43,477 nt of DNA. It comes from Methanomassiliicoccaceae archaeon UBA537 (GTDB taxonomy: Archaea > Thermoplasmatota > Thermoplasmata > Methanomassiliicoccales > Methanomethylophilaceae). The notes beneath the pieces are model-generated. The model was given only the letters and a program-made list of their open reading frames with translations. It searched no databases and was not told the DNA's origin. This document shows, piece after piece, positions 21,988 through 29,505 of this stretch. Numbering within the stretch: position 1 is the first letter of the stretch; every line of letters starts with the position of its first letter. The DNA lies in contig DATC01000053.1 of the NCBI GenBank assembly GCA_002504495.1, forward strand, positions 1-43,477. Direction: 5' to 3'. The position numbers were made by a program, and so were the translations under genes.

Positions 21988-23020
21988 GATCAGAGCCGAG
22001 CTCGCCAAAGCCGTGGATGCCATCTCGAATATAGATCCGTCCCAGATCAGGGCGGCCGCCGACGTCATCCGCGACGCGTTCAGAAGAGGCAACCAGGTCA
22101 TGTTCTGCGGGAACGGAGGCTCTTCGGCCGATGCGCAGCATATCGCGGCCGAATTCTCCGGAAGATTCAAGATGGAGAGGCCCGCGCTTCCCGGCGTGTG
22201 CCTGTCCAACATCGCCCCTGTGACCGCCATAGGCAACGACTACTCCTACGACCTGGTCTTCAAGAGGCAGGTCGAGGGTCTATGCAGAGAGGGGGACGTC
22301 CTCGTCGGAATGTCCACATCCGGCAATTCCAAGAACGTCGTCCTCGCCATGGAGGAGGCCAAGTCCAAGGGCGGGCTGACCGTGAGCTTCACCGGCGACG
22401 GAGGCGTGATGAGGGACATGGCCGACTGCGCCGTGATCATCCCCTCCCACGACACCGCCCACATCCAGGAGGGCTACCTCTGCGCCTGCCACATCATCGC
22501 AGGCATCGTCGAGAGGGAGCTCTTCGGCAGCCGAGCCGTCTTCATAGACCGCGACGACACCATCGTCGAGGACGTTCCGTACTGCGACGATCCGGACAAG
22601 CTCAGAATGTTCCCGGACGTTCCGGCCGCCATAGGCAGGCTGAACGCCGCAGGGTATCTGGTCATACTGATCACGAACCAGTCGGGCATCCATCGCGGAT
22701 ACTTCGACGAGGAGACCCTCGCCAGGATACACGGGCGCCTGAAGGACATGGTATCGGCCGGAGGCGGCCGCATAGACGACATCTTCTACTGTCCCCACAC
22801 TCCCGATGAGCATTGCTCGTGCAGGAAGCCGGAGACCGGGATGGGACTGGCGGCGATCGAGAAGCATCACATCGATCCCTCGAGGTCCTGGATGGTCGGC
22901 GATAAGGACAAGGACGTGGAGTTCGGCAGAAGGCTCGGCTGCAGGACCGTCAAGGTCGGAGACGGGGTATCCTTCTCCGATGCGGTCGACGAGATCCTCT
23001 CCGCCGACGGCCGTCTCTGA
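21977..23020 (+). CDS. GmhA-GmhB fusion: heptose 7-phosphate isomerase and heptose bisphosphate phosphatase
   Basis: A single ORF of 347 residues joining two enzymes. Residues 1 to about 187 are GmhA-like (SIS fold; sedoheptulose 7-phosphate to D-glycero-D-manno-heptose 7-phosphate), with Gly-Asn-Gly-Gly-Ser-Ser-Ala-Asp-Ala-Gln-His and Ser-Thr-Ser-Gly-Asn-Ser-Lys-Asn. From about 190 a GmhB-like HAD-IIIA phosphatase follows: Phe-Ile-Asp-Arg-Asp-Asp-Thr-Ile, Thr-Asn-Gln-Ser-Gly-Ile, the zinc loop Cys-Pro-His-x7-Cys-Ser-Cys-Arg-Lys-Pro, and Val-Gly-Asp-Lys-x-Lys-Asp. With HddA upstream, three successive steps of GDP-heptose synthesis are encoded; the guanylyltransferase HddC is not adjacent. The middle residue of the HAD loop is Asp instead of the usual Gly. 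Confidence 0.88.
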   Translation: MTDEIRAELAKAVDAISNIDPSQIRAAADVIRDAFRRGNQVMFCGNGGSSADAQHIAAEFSGRFKMERPALPGVCLSNIAPVTAIGNDYSYDLVFKRQVEGLCREGDVLVGMSTSGNSKNVVLAMEEAKSKGGLTVSFTGDGGVMRDMADCAVIIPSHDTAHIQEGYLCACHIIAGIVERELFGSRAVFIDRDDTIVEDVPYCDDPDKLRMFPDVPAAIGRLNAAGYLVILITNQSGIHRGYFDEETLARIHGRLKDMVSAGGGRIDDIFYCPHTPDEHCSCRKPETGMGLAAIEKHHIDPSRSWMVGDKDKDVEFGRRLGCRTVKVGDGVSFSDAVDEILSADGRL

Positions 23021-23126
23021 TCGTGTTTCAGGACAATCGCTTCATCCGGGGCATATCGGTAAATACCGCGCCTTCTGTCGCGTAATCGCAAAGCATATGC
23101 GCGCAAGCGCTCCGAAGGTGTAAACC

Positions 23127-24056
23127 ATGGATAAGACCGAGAAGATCTGGCTTAATGGAAAGCTCGTCGATTGGGAGGACGCGAAGGTCCACGTCCTCGC
23201 CCACGCACTCAACTACGGTACCGGAGTCTTCGAGGGCATCAGGGTCTACCACACTCCGAAAGGCCCTGCGGTCTTCAGGCTCAAGGAGCACGCCCAGAGG
23301 CTCATCGACGGCTGCAAGATAATGGGCATCGACATCGTCGTCGACGGCAAGATCTACGGCCTCGAGGACGTCATGACCGCCATCAAGGACGCGGTCAGAG
23401 CCAACGGCGATGCCGTGGACTACGTCAAGCCCTGCGTCTTCCTCAGCGGAGAGGAGGTCGGACTGAATCCCGTCGGAGTCGAGTCCGCGTTCGCCGTGAC
23501 GTGCATCCACATGGGCGACTACCTCGGAGAGGGCGCCAATGCCGGCGCCAAGCTCATCACGTCCTCCTGGCAGAGGCCCGACTACCTGTGCGGTCCCGCC
23601 GGCGCCAAGGTCAACGGATCCTATGTCGCCTCTACTCTGGCCAAGAGGGAGGCCGTCAGGCAGGGAGCCAACGAGGCCGTCATGCTCAACAAGGAGGGGC
23701 ACGTCGCCGAGTGCACCGGAGAGAACATCTTCATGTACTACCACGGCGAGATCATAACCCCCGCCGTCTCGGAGGGCATCCTCCAGGGAATCACCAGGGC
23801 GTCCATCCTCAAGGTCGCCGCGGATATGGGCTTCACCGTCAGGGAGATGCCCATCACCCGGTTCATGATGTACTCCTCGGACGAGGTCTGGATGACCGGA
23901 ACCGCCGCGGAGATCGCTCCCGTCACCATGATCGACGGCAAGCCTGTCGGAGACGGCAAGATCGGACCCGTGGCCCAGAAGATCCACGAGAAGTTCCGTG
24001 AGATCGCCACCGGCAAGGATCCAGCCTACGATTCCTGGCTCTACTACGTCAATTGA
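23127..24056 (+). CDS. ilvE: Branched-chain amino acid aminotransferase
   Basis: A PLP enzyme of 309 residues (fold type IV) that interconverts branched-chain 2-oxo acids and Leu, Ile and Val with glutamate as amino donor. It shows Trp-Leu-Asn-Gly near the start, His-Ala-Leu-Asn-Tyr-Gly-Thr-Gly-Val-Phe-Glu-Gly-Ile-Arg, Ala-Lys-Val-Asn-Gly-Ser-Tyr with the PLP lysine, and Glu-Cys-Thr-Gly-Glu-Asn-Ile-Phe. GGTG precedes ATG 23127 and a TATA-like box lies near 23060. It stands alone here; the only nearby branched-chain gene is the small ACT protein at 12274. The stop overlaps the convergent AAA gene by 8 nt. Confidence 0.93.
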   Translation: MDKTEKIWLNGKLVDWEDAKVHVLAHALNYGTGVFEGIRVYHTPKGPAVFRLKEHAQRLIDGCKIMGIDIVVDGKIYGLEDVMTAIKDAVRANGDAVDYVKPCVFLSGEEVGLNPVGVESAFAVTCIHMGDYLGEGANAGAKLITSSWQRPDYLCGPAGAKVNGSYVASTLAKREAVRQGANEAVMLNKEGHVAECTGENIFMYYHGEIITPAVSEGILQGITRASILKVAADMGFTVREMPITRFMMYSSDEVWMTGTAAEIAPVTMIDGKPVGDGKIGPVAQKIHEKFREIATGKDPAYDSWLYYVN

Positions 24057-25590
24057 AACCCTGCGATCGGCATGGCGGCAGTGCGCCGCTGTGCCGTCGC
24101 ACCACTTCCGGAAGAGGCGGCAACGGCGGAACTTCCTGTTTCGCATACATCGCATCCATGAACGCCGCCGCGAAGATCGGATAGTGCTCCACTCCGTTCT
24201 CGTCCACACGGATGTTGCCGTTCTCCAGCTTGATGAACCTCTTCACGGGATACACAGTGTACCGAGGGTCCGTGCGCAGCTTCTTCATGGAGCCGGATCT
24301 GCGGTTCTTCCCTGATTTGACCTCTACGGTGGCCAGATCATCGCCGAGCACGACAAGGAAGTCGATCTCGATCCGATCCCTGAACTGCTTTCCATCGGCA
24401 TCGATTATCTTGTCGCGTTCGAAGTAATGGAGCTGGAATCCGCATTTCTCGAGCATATTGGCCACAGCGTTTTCGATGATCGCGCCGGCATTGATTCCTT
24501 CATTTCTGCTTAGAATCCCTAGCCGCAATCTGTCATTGGGCATGGACGATTGGAATGCGCTTATCAGGATCCCCGTATCGAAGCAGTACATCTTCATCGA
24601 GCCGTCGTGCCTGCTGTTCAGAGGCAGAACGGGTTCGGTCACGTTGCGGCACAAGGTGGCCATTCCTGCCCCTTCGATCCATCTGATCGCATCCTTGTAC
24701 TCTCTTGCTCCGGAATTATCGAGAGGTCTTGTCAAGCATCTTTCTGCTATAGAGTATGTGAATTTCCTATTGTCTCTTCCGAGTTGTTCCGGCATGGAAT
24801 CGATGCACGCGCGGATGCGAGGTGTGATGGAAGGCGGCGAATAGTCGGCGATATCGATGATGTAGTCCCGTCTGATTCTATCGCATTCGCGATCGATCAG
24901 ATCCCAATCGGGCTGTCCGTTCAACGAATCCGCAATTACTGCAGGCATTCCTCCGATCGCCAAGTATCTTAGGAAATACTGCTCCAAGCTTTTCAAAGAG
25001 GTCTCGTCGAACGGTACCTTGTCACGTATATGGGCCCTGATGTTGTTTGTCGTCGTTTCAGACATCCCCAATGCCCATAGGTACTCTTCGAAATCGAGTG
25101 CGTAGAGCCTGATGATATCTCTGTAACCCATCGGTGATACCCTTCTGCAATCCGACATGATCGAATCCAGCGGGTTCCATTCATTCCCACCATCTGCAGA
25201 CCTTTTGAATCCGTCCACGGTGAGTAGGGATCCGGATGCGATGATGTCGGCTCTTCCGTCTGCAACAAGAGGTTTTATTGCATACATCGCGCCCGGACAT
25301 AGCTGGATCTCGTCCAGGAAGAGCACGCTATTATCTTTCGACGGTTTGAAACCAGGATAATGTACGCTGAGTCTGTCGTAGATGCTGTCAGCGCTGATGT
25401 CTTCGGAGAATATCGATCTGAGCTCAGGTTGCAGACTGAAGTCCAAGTGCAGATACTGCCGGTAATGCGTCTTTGCAAATTCATCCAGAATATAGGTCTT
25501 GCCCACTTGCCTGCTCCCGGTGAGGATGAGACACTTCTTGTTGGGATCCGATTTCCATTTGAGCAGAGTCTCGGTGATCTTCCTTCTCAC
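24049..25590 (-). CDS. AAA_14/DUF4143 ATP-binding protein
   Basis: A protein of 513 residues. The N-terminal AAA domain has Thr-Gly-Ser-Arg-Gln-Val-Gly-Lys-Thr (Walker A, about 24-32) and Val-Leu-Phe-Leu-Asp-Glu-Ile-Gln (Walker B), followed by Ala-Ser-Gly-Ser-Leu-Leu. The C-terminal DUF4143 part has Asn-Arg-x-Glu-like PD-(D/E)XK features, Glu-Ile-Asp-Phe-Leu-Val and Glu-Val-Lys-Ser-Gly-Lys, consistent with a nuclease-like fold. The family is widespread and multicopy in host-associated archaea and bacteria with no settled role. It uses a GTG start, has lower GC and more rare codons than its neighbours, and is preceded by AT-rich tandem repeats; these suggest acquisition by transfer. Confidence 0.85.
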   Translation of the reverse strand: MRRKITETLLKWKSDPNKKCLILTGSRQVGKTYILDEFAKTHYRQYLHLDFSLQPELRSIFSEDISADSIYDRLSVHYPGFKPSKDNSVLFLDEIQLCPGAMYAIKPLVADGRADIIASGSLLTVDGFKRSADGGNEWNPLDSIMSDCRRVSPMGYRDIIRLYALDFEEYLWALGMSETTTNNIRAHIRDKVPFDETSLKSLEQYFLRYLAIGGMPAVIADSLNGQPDWDLIDRECDRIRRDYIIDIADYSPPSITPRIRACIDSMPEQLGRDNRKFTYSIAERCLTRPLDNSGAREYKDAIRWIEGAGMATLCRNVTEPVLPLNSRHDGSMKMYCFDTGILISAFQSSMPNDRLRLGILSRNEGINAGAIIENAVANMLEKCGFQLHYFERDKIIDADGKQFRDRIEIDFLVVLGDDLATVEVKSGKNRRSGSMKKLRTDPRYTVYPVKRFIKLENGNIRVDENGVEHYPIFAAAFMDAMYAKQEVPPLPPLPEVVRRHSGALPPCRSQGFN

Positions 25591-25615
25591 ATCATCTTAT
25601 CCGTTCATTGATATT

Positions 25616-25696
25616 ACTAGTTTTTCCAATGTTATATCTAGTGTATTCACTAGTTTTTCCAATGTCATATCTAGTGTATTCACTAGTTTTTCCAAT
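25616..25696. repeat. AT-rich tandem repeats (33 bp, 2.5 copies) before the AAA gene
   Basis: Unit 1 (25616-25648) and unit 2 (25649-25681) differ at one base, and a third unit is partial (25682-25696). Each begins ACTAGTTTTTCCAAT, ends with CTAGTGTATTC, and contains ATAT. The junctions form CTAGTG-TATT-CACTAG inverted repeats. The array starts 26 nt upstream of GTG 25590 and covers the promoter region of that gene. Such iterated sites with nested dyads often bind a regulator. Confidence 0.75.
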
Positions 25697-25753
25697 ATGG
25701 ACAGTTCAATGGTTACGAAGAAATGAAAGGCCGCCCGATGGGCGTAACAGGTT

Positions 25754-26527
25754 TCAAACGGATCGCTTCTTCTCGGAAGGATACATCTCGTAGTAGTCGA
25801 CGCCGTACATCTTGGCGATGATCTTGGCGGTGAACTTGCCGAATCCCCATAGCTGGTGGAAGGTCATGATAGGCACCTTGGGATTCAGATGAGACTCCCC
25901 TTCCGCACGGGTTCCGAAATCGTACTTGCAGTAACGGATGTCCATCTTCCTATCGGAGTACTTCATGAGATCCATGAGGACCTTCCATCCTCTCAGCTCC
26001 ATGCTGCTCCAGTTGTTCTCTATGATCGGGCGGAAGACCGAGCATCTTATGGCGAACAGGCCGCTCATGAAGTCCTTCGTGGTCTGCTTCCCGTGGATAA
26101 GGAAGAAAAGCTTGCAGAAATCCTCCACGGCATAGGATCCGAGCGCCCTCTTGAGTCCCATTGCCATCCTGCTCGTCCTCCTTCCGACGCAGAGGTCCGC
26201 CCCCGCATCCATCTGGGCCACTATCTCGCCCAGTGCCGATATGGGGTGCTGGAAGTCGCAGTCCATGCACATGGCGTAGTCAGTCTCTGCAATGACGAAT
26301 CCCTGCAGGACGGATGCTCCGAGACCTCTCTCCTCGGGTTTTCTGACGAATATCCTCGTCAGAGGGTCGTTCAAGCCCTCGACCTCCTCCCTCGTCCTGT
26401 CGGTGGAGTTGTCGTCCATGAACAGGATGCGGTATTCGGGATACGCGGCGCGTATGGCCTTCGCCATGTTCGCGACGTTCTTCTCCTCGTTGTAGGTCGG
26501 GATGACGATGGTCACCGTACCAGACAT
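25754..26527 (-). CDS. GT2 polyprenyl-phosphate mannosyltransferase-type enzyme
   Basis: A GT2 (GT-A fold) enzyme of 257 residues. It has Ile-Val-Ile-Pro-Thr-Tyr-Asn-Glu-Glu-Lys-Asn near the start, Met-Asp-Asp-Asn-Ser-Thr-Asp-Arg-Thr, Met-Asp-Cys-Asp-Phe-Gln-His-Pro as the metal-binding DxD region, and Gly-Arg-Arg-Thr-Ser-Arg. These match dolichol-phosphate mannose or glucose synthases, which load polyprenyl phosphate from GDP-mannose or UDP-glucose. No C-terminal membrane helices are present, so it is the soluble, membrane-associated form. Its product would be the donor that GT-C enzymes like those of cassettes A and B use. The sugar is not determined. Confidence 0.87.
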   Translation of the reverse strand: MSGTVTIVIPTYNEEKNVANMAKAIRAAYPEYRILFMDDNSTDRTREEVEGLNDPLTRIFVRKPEERGLGASVLQGFVIAETDYAMCMDCDFQHPISALGEIVAQMDAGADLCVGRRTSRMAMGLKRALGSYAVEDFCKLFFLIHGKQTTKDFMSGLFAIRCSVFRPIIENNWSSMELRGWKVLMDLMKYSDRKMDIRYCKYDFGTRAEGESHLNPKVPIMTFHQLWGFGKFTAKIIAKMYGVDYYEMYPSEKKRSV

Positions 26528-26619
26528 GGTGCGTTCGTAGGCCAGGGTTGTTCAAATAGATGATGGGGAGCGATACGGGCGGATGCCTGCAGCAGAGACC
26601 ATCGTGTAGAACATGGATC

Positions 26620-26636
26620 CGCCGGACCAGCCGGCG
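26620..26636 (-). terminator. Small hairpin after the zinc-ribbon membrane protein gene
   Basis: CGCCGG (26620-26625) and CCGGCG (26631-26636) pair with a 5-nt loop. On the minus strand it follows the stop of the gene at 26646-27185 by about 10 nt. No T tract follows, so it is a weak terminator candidate. Confidence 0.3.
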
Positions 26637-26645
26637 TAAATGGGT

Positions 26646-27185
26646 TCAGTCCTCGAAGAGGGTCTTGGAATCGATGATCAGCCAGCAGACGAGGAATCCG
26701 ACGATCATGCCGAAGATGGACCAGAAGCAGAGCATCGATGCGATGGCGCAGAGGATGACCGCGAAGATCCACTTCCTCTTCTTGTAGACCAGCGCTCCGC
26801 ATCCGATGGCGCACACGCCGCTGGCGAAGACCATCGCTGCGATGTACGTGATGTAGGATTCGATATCGTCATGGGTGTAGCTGAGATCATGGCTTCCGAG
26901 CCAGCTTTGGAACTCCCCGCTCTCCCAGATGGCGTCGGCGAGCGCGGATGCATCGGCGAGAGCCATGATGCCGGCTATGGTCACAGGAATCGCGTAGATG
27001 AACAACAGGAACGTCAGCCATGTGCGGCGCATCTCGCCGGCCGCCACAGCGGCCTCGGCGAGGTTCTCCTTCATCTCGGATTCCGCTTCGGAGCCGCTTA
27101 CGACGCTTCCGCATTGCGGGCAGAATTGCATTCCGGGCTCCAGGTTCTTTCCGCATTTGGTGCAGAAATGAGCTTCTTCTTCCAT
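26646..27185 (-). CDS. Zinc-ribbon membrane protein of unknown function
   Basis: A protein of 179 residues. It opens with a zinc ribbon, Phe-Cys-Thr-Lys-Cys-Gly and Phe-Cys-Pro-Gln-Cys-Gly, about 20 residues in total, as in many archaeal membrane proteins whose N-terminus faces the cytoplasm. An acidic linker follows, then about three or four membrane helices (roughly 57-75, 109-130 and 140-172) and a short acidic tail. I do not recognise a specific family. Its promoter (TATA near 27208-27215) lies back to back with that of the ribosomal operon, with a perfect inverted repeat between them. Confidence 0.65.
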   Translation of the reverse strand: MEEEAHFCTKCGKNLEPGMQFCPQCGSVVSGSEAESEMKENLAEAAVAAGEMRRTWLTFLLFIYAIPVTIAGIMALADASALADAIWESGEFQSWLGSHDLSYTHDDIESYITYIAAMVFASGVCAIGCGALVYKKRKWIFAVILCAIASMLCFWSIFGMIVGFLVCWLIIDSKTLFED

Positions 27186-27214
27186 GTCACGTTCTATGAA
27201 TATCGAAGTTATAA

Positions 27215-27240
27215 ATGATGCACAGCCCGTTCTGCATCAT
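27215..27240. promoter_or_regulatory. Inverted repeat between two divergent TATA boxes
   Basis: ATGATGCA (27215-27222) and TGCATCAT (27233-27240) are perfect reverse complements 10 nt apart. They lie between the leftward TATA (TTATAAAT, 27209-27216) of the zinc-ribbon gene and the rightward TATA (TTTATAAG, 27242-27249) of the L18e operon. A dimeric regulator bound here could affect both promoters. Confidence 0.5.
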
Positions 27241-27299
27241 GTTTATAAGCAACTTCCGTATCGGACCAGTCACCGACAACATCGGTGGAGTCAGTAAAT

Positions 27300-27659
27300 A
27301 TGAGGAGCTGCAAGACTAACCCTCAGCTCATCGCCACTATCAGTGACCTGAAGGCGAAGACGAGGGAGACCGGCAGTGCCATCTGGCGAGATGTTGCGCT
27401 TCGGCTTGAGAAGCCTAGCAGGAACTGGGCCGAAGCGAACCTCAGCAAACTTGAGCTTTACGCGCAGGATGGAGAGACTATCCTCGTCCCCGGTAAGGTT
27501 CTCGCCGCAGGCACAATAAGCAAGAAGATCACCGTCGCCGCGTACGGATTCTCCGACGCAGCCGCCAAGGCCATCGTCGCCGCCGGCGGAAAGACCATGT
27601 CCCTCGAGGAGCTGGCCGAGGCCAACCCCAAGGGAACCGGTGTCAGGATCATGAGGTGA
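27300..27659 (+). CDS. rpl18e: Large-subunit ribosomal protein L18e
   Basis: A ribosomal protein of 119 residues specific to archaea and eukaryotes. It starts Lys-Thr-Asn-Pro-Gln-Leu, contains Trp-Arg-Asp-Val-Ala-Leu-Arg-Leu-Glu-Lys-Pro-Ser-Arg, and then Val-Pro-Gly-Lys-Val-Leu-Ala-Ala-Gly, all typical. It is first of the conserved archaeal set L18e-L13-S9-RpoN. ATG 27300 has GGTGGA 10 nt upstream; GTG 27285 would add five residues not found in the family. A TATA box lies at 27242-27249. Confidence 0.95.
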   Translation: MRSCKTNPQLIATISDLKAKTRETGSAIWRDVALRLEKPSRNWAEANLSKLELYAQDGETILVPGKVLAAGTISKKITVAAYGFSDAAAKAIVAAGGKTMSLEELAEANPKGTGVRIMR

Positions 27660-27665
27660 TGAGGA

Positions 27666-28091
27666 ATGGTTACCGTTATCGATGGAAGGAATCTCATCCA
27701 CGGAAGGCTGGCCAGCGTCGTCGCCGAGAGGATCATGGACGGCGAGGAGATCGTCGTTCTCAACGCCGAGGCCATCATCATCACCGGAGAGAGGGACAAG
27801 ATCTTCTCCGCGTTCAAGGCCAAGGTCGACCGCGGAGACACGACCAAGAGGAAGGGTCCCTTCTACCCCCGCAGAGCGGATCTGCTCTTCAAGAGATGCG
27901 TCCGCGGAATGATCCCCTGGATGTCCACTTCCGGAAGGGAGGCCTACAGGAGGCTCCACGTCTTCGTCGGAACCCCCAAGCAGTACCAGGACGTCGAGAA
28001 GGAGAGGCCCGCAGAGGCTGTCAGAAAGATCACCGGCAAGTACACCACTCTGGGAGCCGTTTCCAAATTCCTGGGGTCCAATGTGAGATGA
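27666..28091 (+). CDS. rpl13: Large-subunit ribosomal protein L13
   Basis: A protein of 141 residues with the archaeal L13 pattern: Val-Ile-Asp-Gly-Arg-Asn-Leu-Ile-His-Gly-Arg-Leu-Ala-Ser, then Gly-Pro-Phe-Tyr-Pro-Arg-Arg-Ala-Asp and Arg-Gly-Met-Ile-Pro-Trp. It binds 23S rRNA early in assembly. It starts 6 nt after the L18e stop and is 4 nt from S9, so it is part of one transcript. Confidence 0.96.
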   Translation: MVTVIDGRNLIHGRLASVVAERIMDGEEIVVLNAEAIIITGERDKIFSAFKAKVDRGDTTKRKGPFYPRRADLLFKRCVRGMIPWMSTSGREAYRRLHVFVGTPKQYQDVEKERPAEAVRKITGKYTTLGAVSKFLGSNVR

Positions 28092-28095
28092 TACC

Positions 28096-28497
28096 ATGGT
28101 TGATGTCGTGAACACCAGCGGAAAGAGGAAGACCGCCATCGCCAGGGCTGTCGTCAAGGCCGGAACCGGAAGAGTGACCGTCAACAAGGTCCCTCTGGAC
28201 GTCTACAGTCCCGAGCTCGCCAGGCTCAAGATCGAGGAGCCCCTCGGTCTTGTTCCCGAGAGGGCCCAGGGCGTCGATATCGCCGTCACTGTTCAGGGCG
28301 GCGGAGTCATGGGACAGGCCGCGGCTGCCAGGACCGCCATCGCAAGAGGACTCGTCGACTTCTACAAGGATGAGGAGCTCGAGGCGATCTTCAGGCAGTA
28401 CGACAGGTCTCTGCTCATCAACGACGACAGGCGCAAGCTGCCCAAGAACCCCATGGGTCCCGGTGCGCGCGCCAAGAAGCAGAAGTCCTACCGTTGA
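28096..28497 (+). CDS. rps9: Small-subunit ribosomal protein S9
   Basis: A protein of 133 residues. Thr-Ser-Gly-Lys-Arg-Lys-Thr-Ala-Ile-Ala-Arg near the start, Gln-Gly-Gly-Gly-Val-Met-Gly-Gln in the middle, and the C-terminal Lys-Lys-Gln-Lys-Ser-Tyr-Arg that reaches the P-site tRNA are all present. It is third in the operon, 12 nt before rpoN. Confidence 0.96.
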   Translation: MVDVVNTSGKRKTAIARAVVKAGTGRVTVNKVPLDVYSPELARLKIEEPLGLVPERAQGVDIAVTVQGGGVMGQAAAARTAIARGLVDFYKDEELEAIFRQYDRSLLINDDRRKLPKNPMGPGARAKKQKSYR

Positions 28498-28509
28498 GGA
28501 GATATTGGC

Positions 28510-28701
28510 ATGATAATTCCGGTCAGATGCTTTACATGCGGAAAGGTCGTGGGCTCTGCCTACCCCGAGTACGAGAAGCGCGTCAGCATGGGTGAGGACC
28601 CCAAGGAGGTCCTCGACAGTCTCGGATTCGAGAGATACTGCTGCCGCAGAATGATCGTCTCCCATGCCGACCTCATAAAGGACATCGCTCCTCTCGGATG
28701 A
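28510..28701 (+). CDS. rpoN: DNA-directed RNA polymerase subunit N
   Basis: A protein of 63 residues, the archaeal counterpart of eukaryotic Rpb10. It has Ile-Pro-Val-Arg-Cys-Phe-Thr-Cys-Gly-Lys at the start and Tyr-Cys-Cys-Arg-Arg-Met later, which together bind one zinc. It closes the ribosomal operon; no strong hairpin follows, and tRNA-Pro begins about 70 nt downstream. Confidence 0.96.
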   Translation: MIIPVRCFTCGKVVGSAYPEYEKRVSMGEDPKEVLDSLGFERYCCRRMIVSHADLIKDIAPLG

Positions 28702-28772
28702 TGTTCCAATCCCTCGGCGGTGCGTCCGTCGAGGGCAAACCTTTTTACGTAGAAACCAATTCGCCGAATTGT

Positions 28773-28845
28773 GGGCCCGTGGGGTAGCTTGGTATCCTTC
28801 GTGCTTGGGGTGTACGTAACTCCGGTTCAAATCCGGACGGGCCCA
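28773..28845 (+). tRNA. tRNA-Pro with anticodon GGG
   Basis: A full cloverleaf fits. The acceptor stem GGGCCCG (28773-28779) pairs with CGGGCCC (28838-28844), with A 28845 as discriminator. The anticodon stem CGTGC/GTACG encloses the loop TTGGGGT, giving anticodon GGG at 28807-28809 and G37. The T arm is TCCGG-TTCAAAT-CCGGA (28821-28837). The D stem is short (three pairs, including one G-T, then a T-T mismatch). CCA is not encoded, since CTC follows. A T-rich box about 28-35 nt upstream (near 28740) may be the promoter. Confidence 0.92.
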
Positions 28846-28962
28846 CTCATCCCTTGTCTTTCCGTCTCCATTGTAGTCGATGGTTTGCTCCATCATTGTT
28901 CTACCGGGTTTTCACCGACCTCCCTTCTTCGCCTTTAAGAACGTCTGCGCGTAGATGCCGTC

Positions 28963-29505
28963 ATGTGCAATCCTCTAGCCGACATCTGCGACGGCGCCGT
29001 ACACGAGCTGGAGGCAATACTAGGTCGCGACAGATGCGGGGCGATCGTGTGCGGTCGTTCGATGCTACGCTTCAAGGATCCGATCGATGGAGAGTCTCCG
29101 TTGATCATGACCTTCCGCGTGATGGTGGTGCCTGTCATGGCGCGTCTCGGATATGTGCAGAGGGCATTCGATTCCACCGGTTTCGAAGAGTGCGTTGTAG
29201 CGGTCGTACCGATGAATCATCCGTTGAACGATGCGGAGGCGCAGGCGTGTTCGGCTCTCAAACGCTCGAATGTACGCAGAGGGGTCGCTACAGACGGATT
29301 CCTCTGGGTGCTGATGGATCGCGGGCCTTCCGGACCGAAAAGGCGCACTGTAGCCGATATCAGATCCTATTACATGGATGCCCTGATCCGCAGAAGATTC
29401 ATGCAGGCCGTAGAATCGGACGATCGGTACGCGGAGGAGTTCGTCAGGGCGTTCGGAAAGATCGATGGCACAGGAGATCGCGAAGGGACGCGACCTCCTC
29501 CGTGA
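28963..29505 (+). CDS. Hypothetical protein
   Basis: A soluble protein of up to 180 residues that I do not recognise. It looks alpha/beta: an opening helix (Asp-Gly-Ala-Val-His-Glu-Leu-Glu-Ala-Ile-Leu), a strand with Ala-Ile-Val-Cys-Gly-Arg, then Met-Thr-Phe-Arg-Val-Met-Val-Val-Pro-Val-Met, and a basic helical C-terminal part ending Phe-Val-Arg-Ala-Phe-Gly. The last dozen residues (Asp-Gly-Thr-Gly-Asp to Pro-Pro-Pro) lie antisense to the next gene and may be run-on. A TATA-like TTTAAGAA (28935-28942) about 21-28 nt before ATG 28963 suggests a leaderless transcript. Codon use is slightly less GC-rich than that of the ribosomal genes. Confidence 0.6.
   Translation: MCNPLADICDGAVHELEAILGRDRCGAIVCGRSMLRFKDPIDGESPLIMTFRVMVVPVMARLGYVQRAFDSTGFEECVVAVVPMNHPLNDAEAQACSALKRSNVRRGVATDGFLWVLMDRGPSGPKRRTVADIRSYYMDALIRRRFMQAVESDDRYAEEFVRAFGKIDGTGDREGTRPPP

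Noticed and set aside
25616..25696. Tandem repeats as a possible CRISPR array
   Set aside because: Units are directly adjacent with no spacers, only two and a half copies exist, and no cas genes are nearby.
25608..25793. Plus-strand ORF of 61 codons across the AT-rich repeats, rich in Leu, Val, Phe and Tyr
   Set aside because: Its sequence is just the translated repeat units and then antisense of the GT2 gene; it has no Shine-Dalgarno and no independent coding character.
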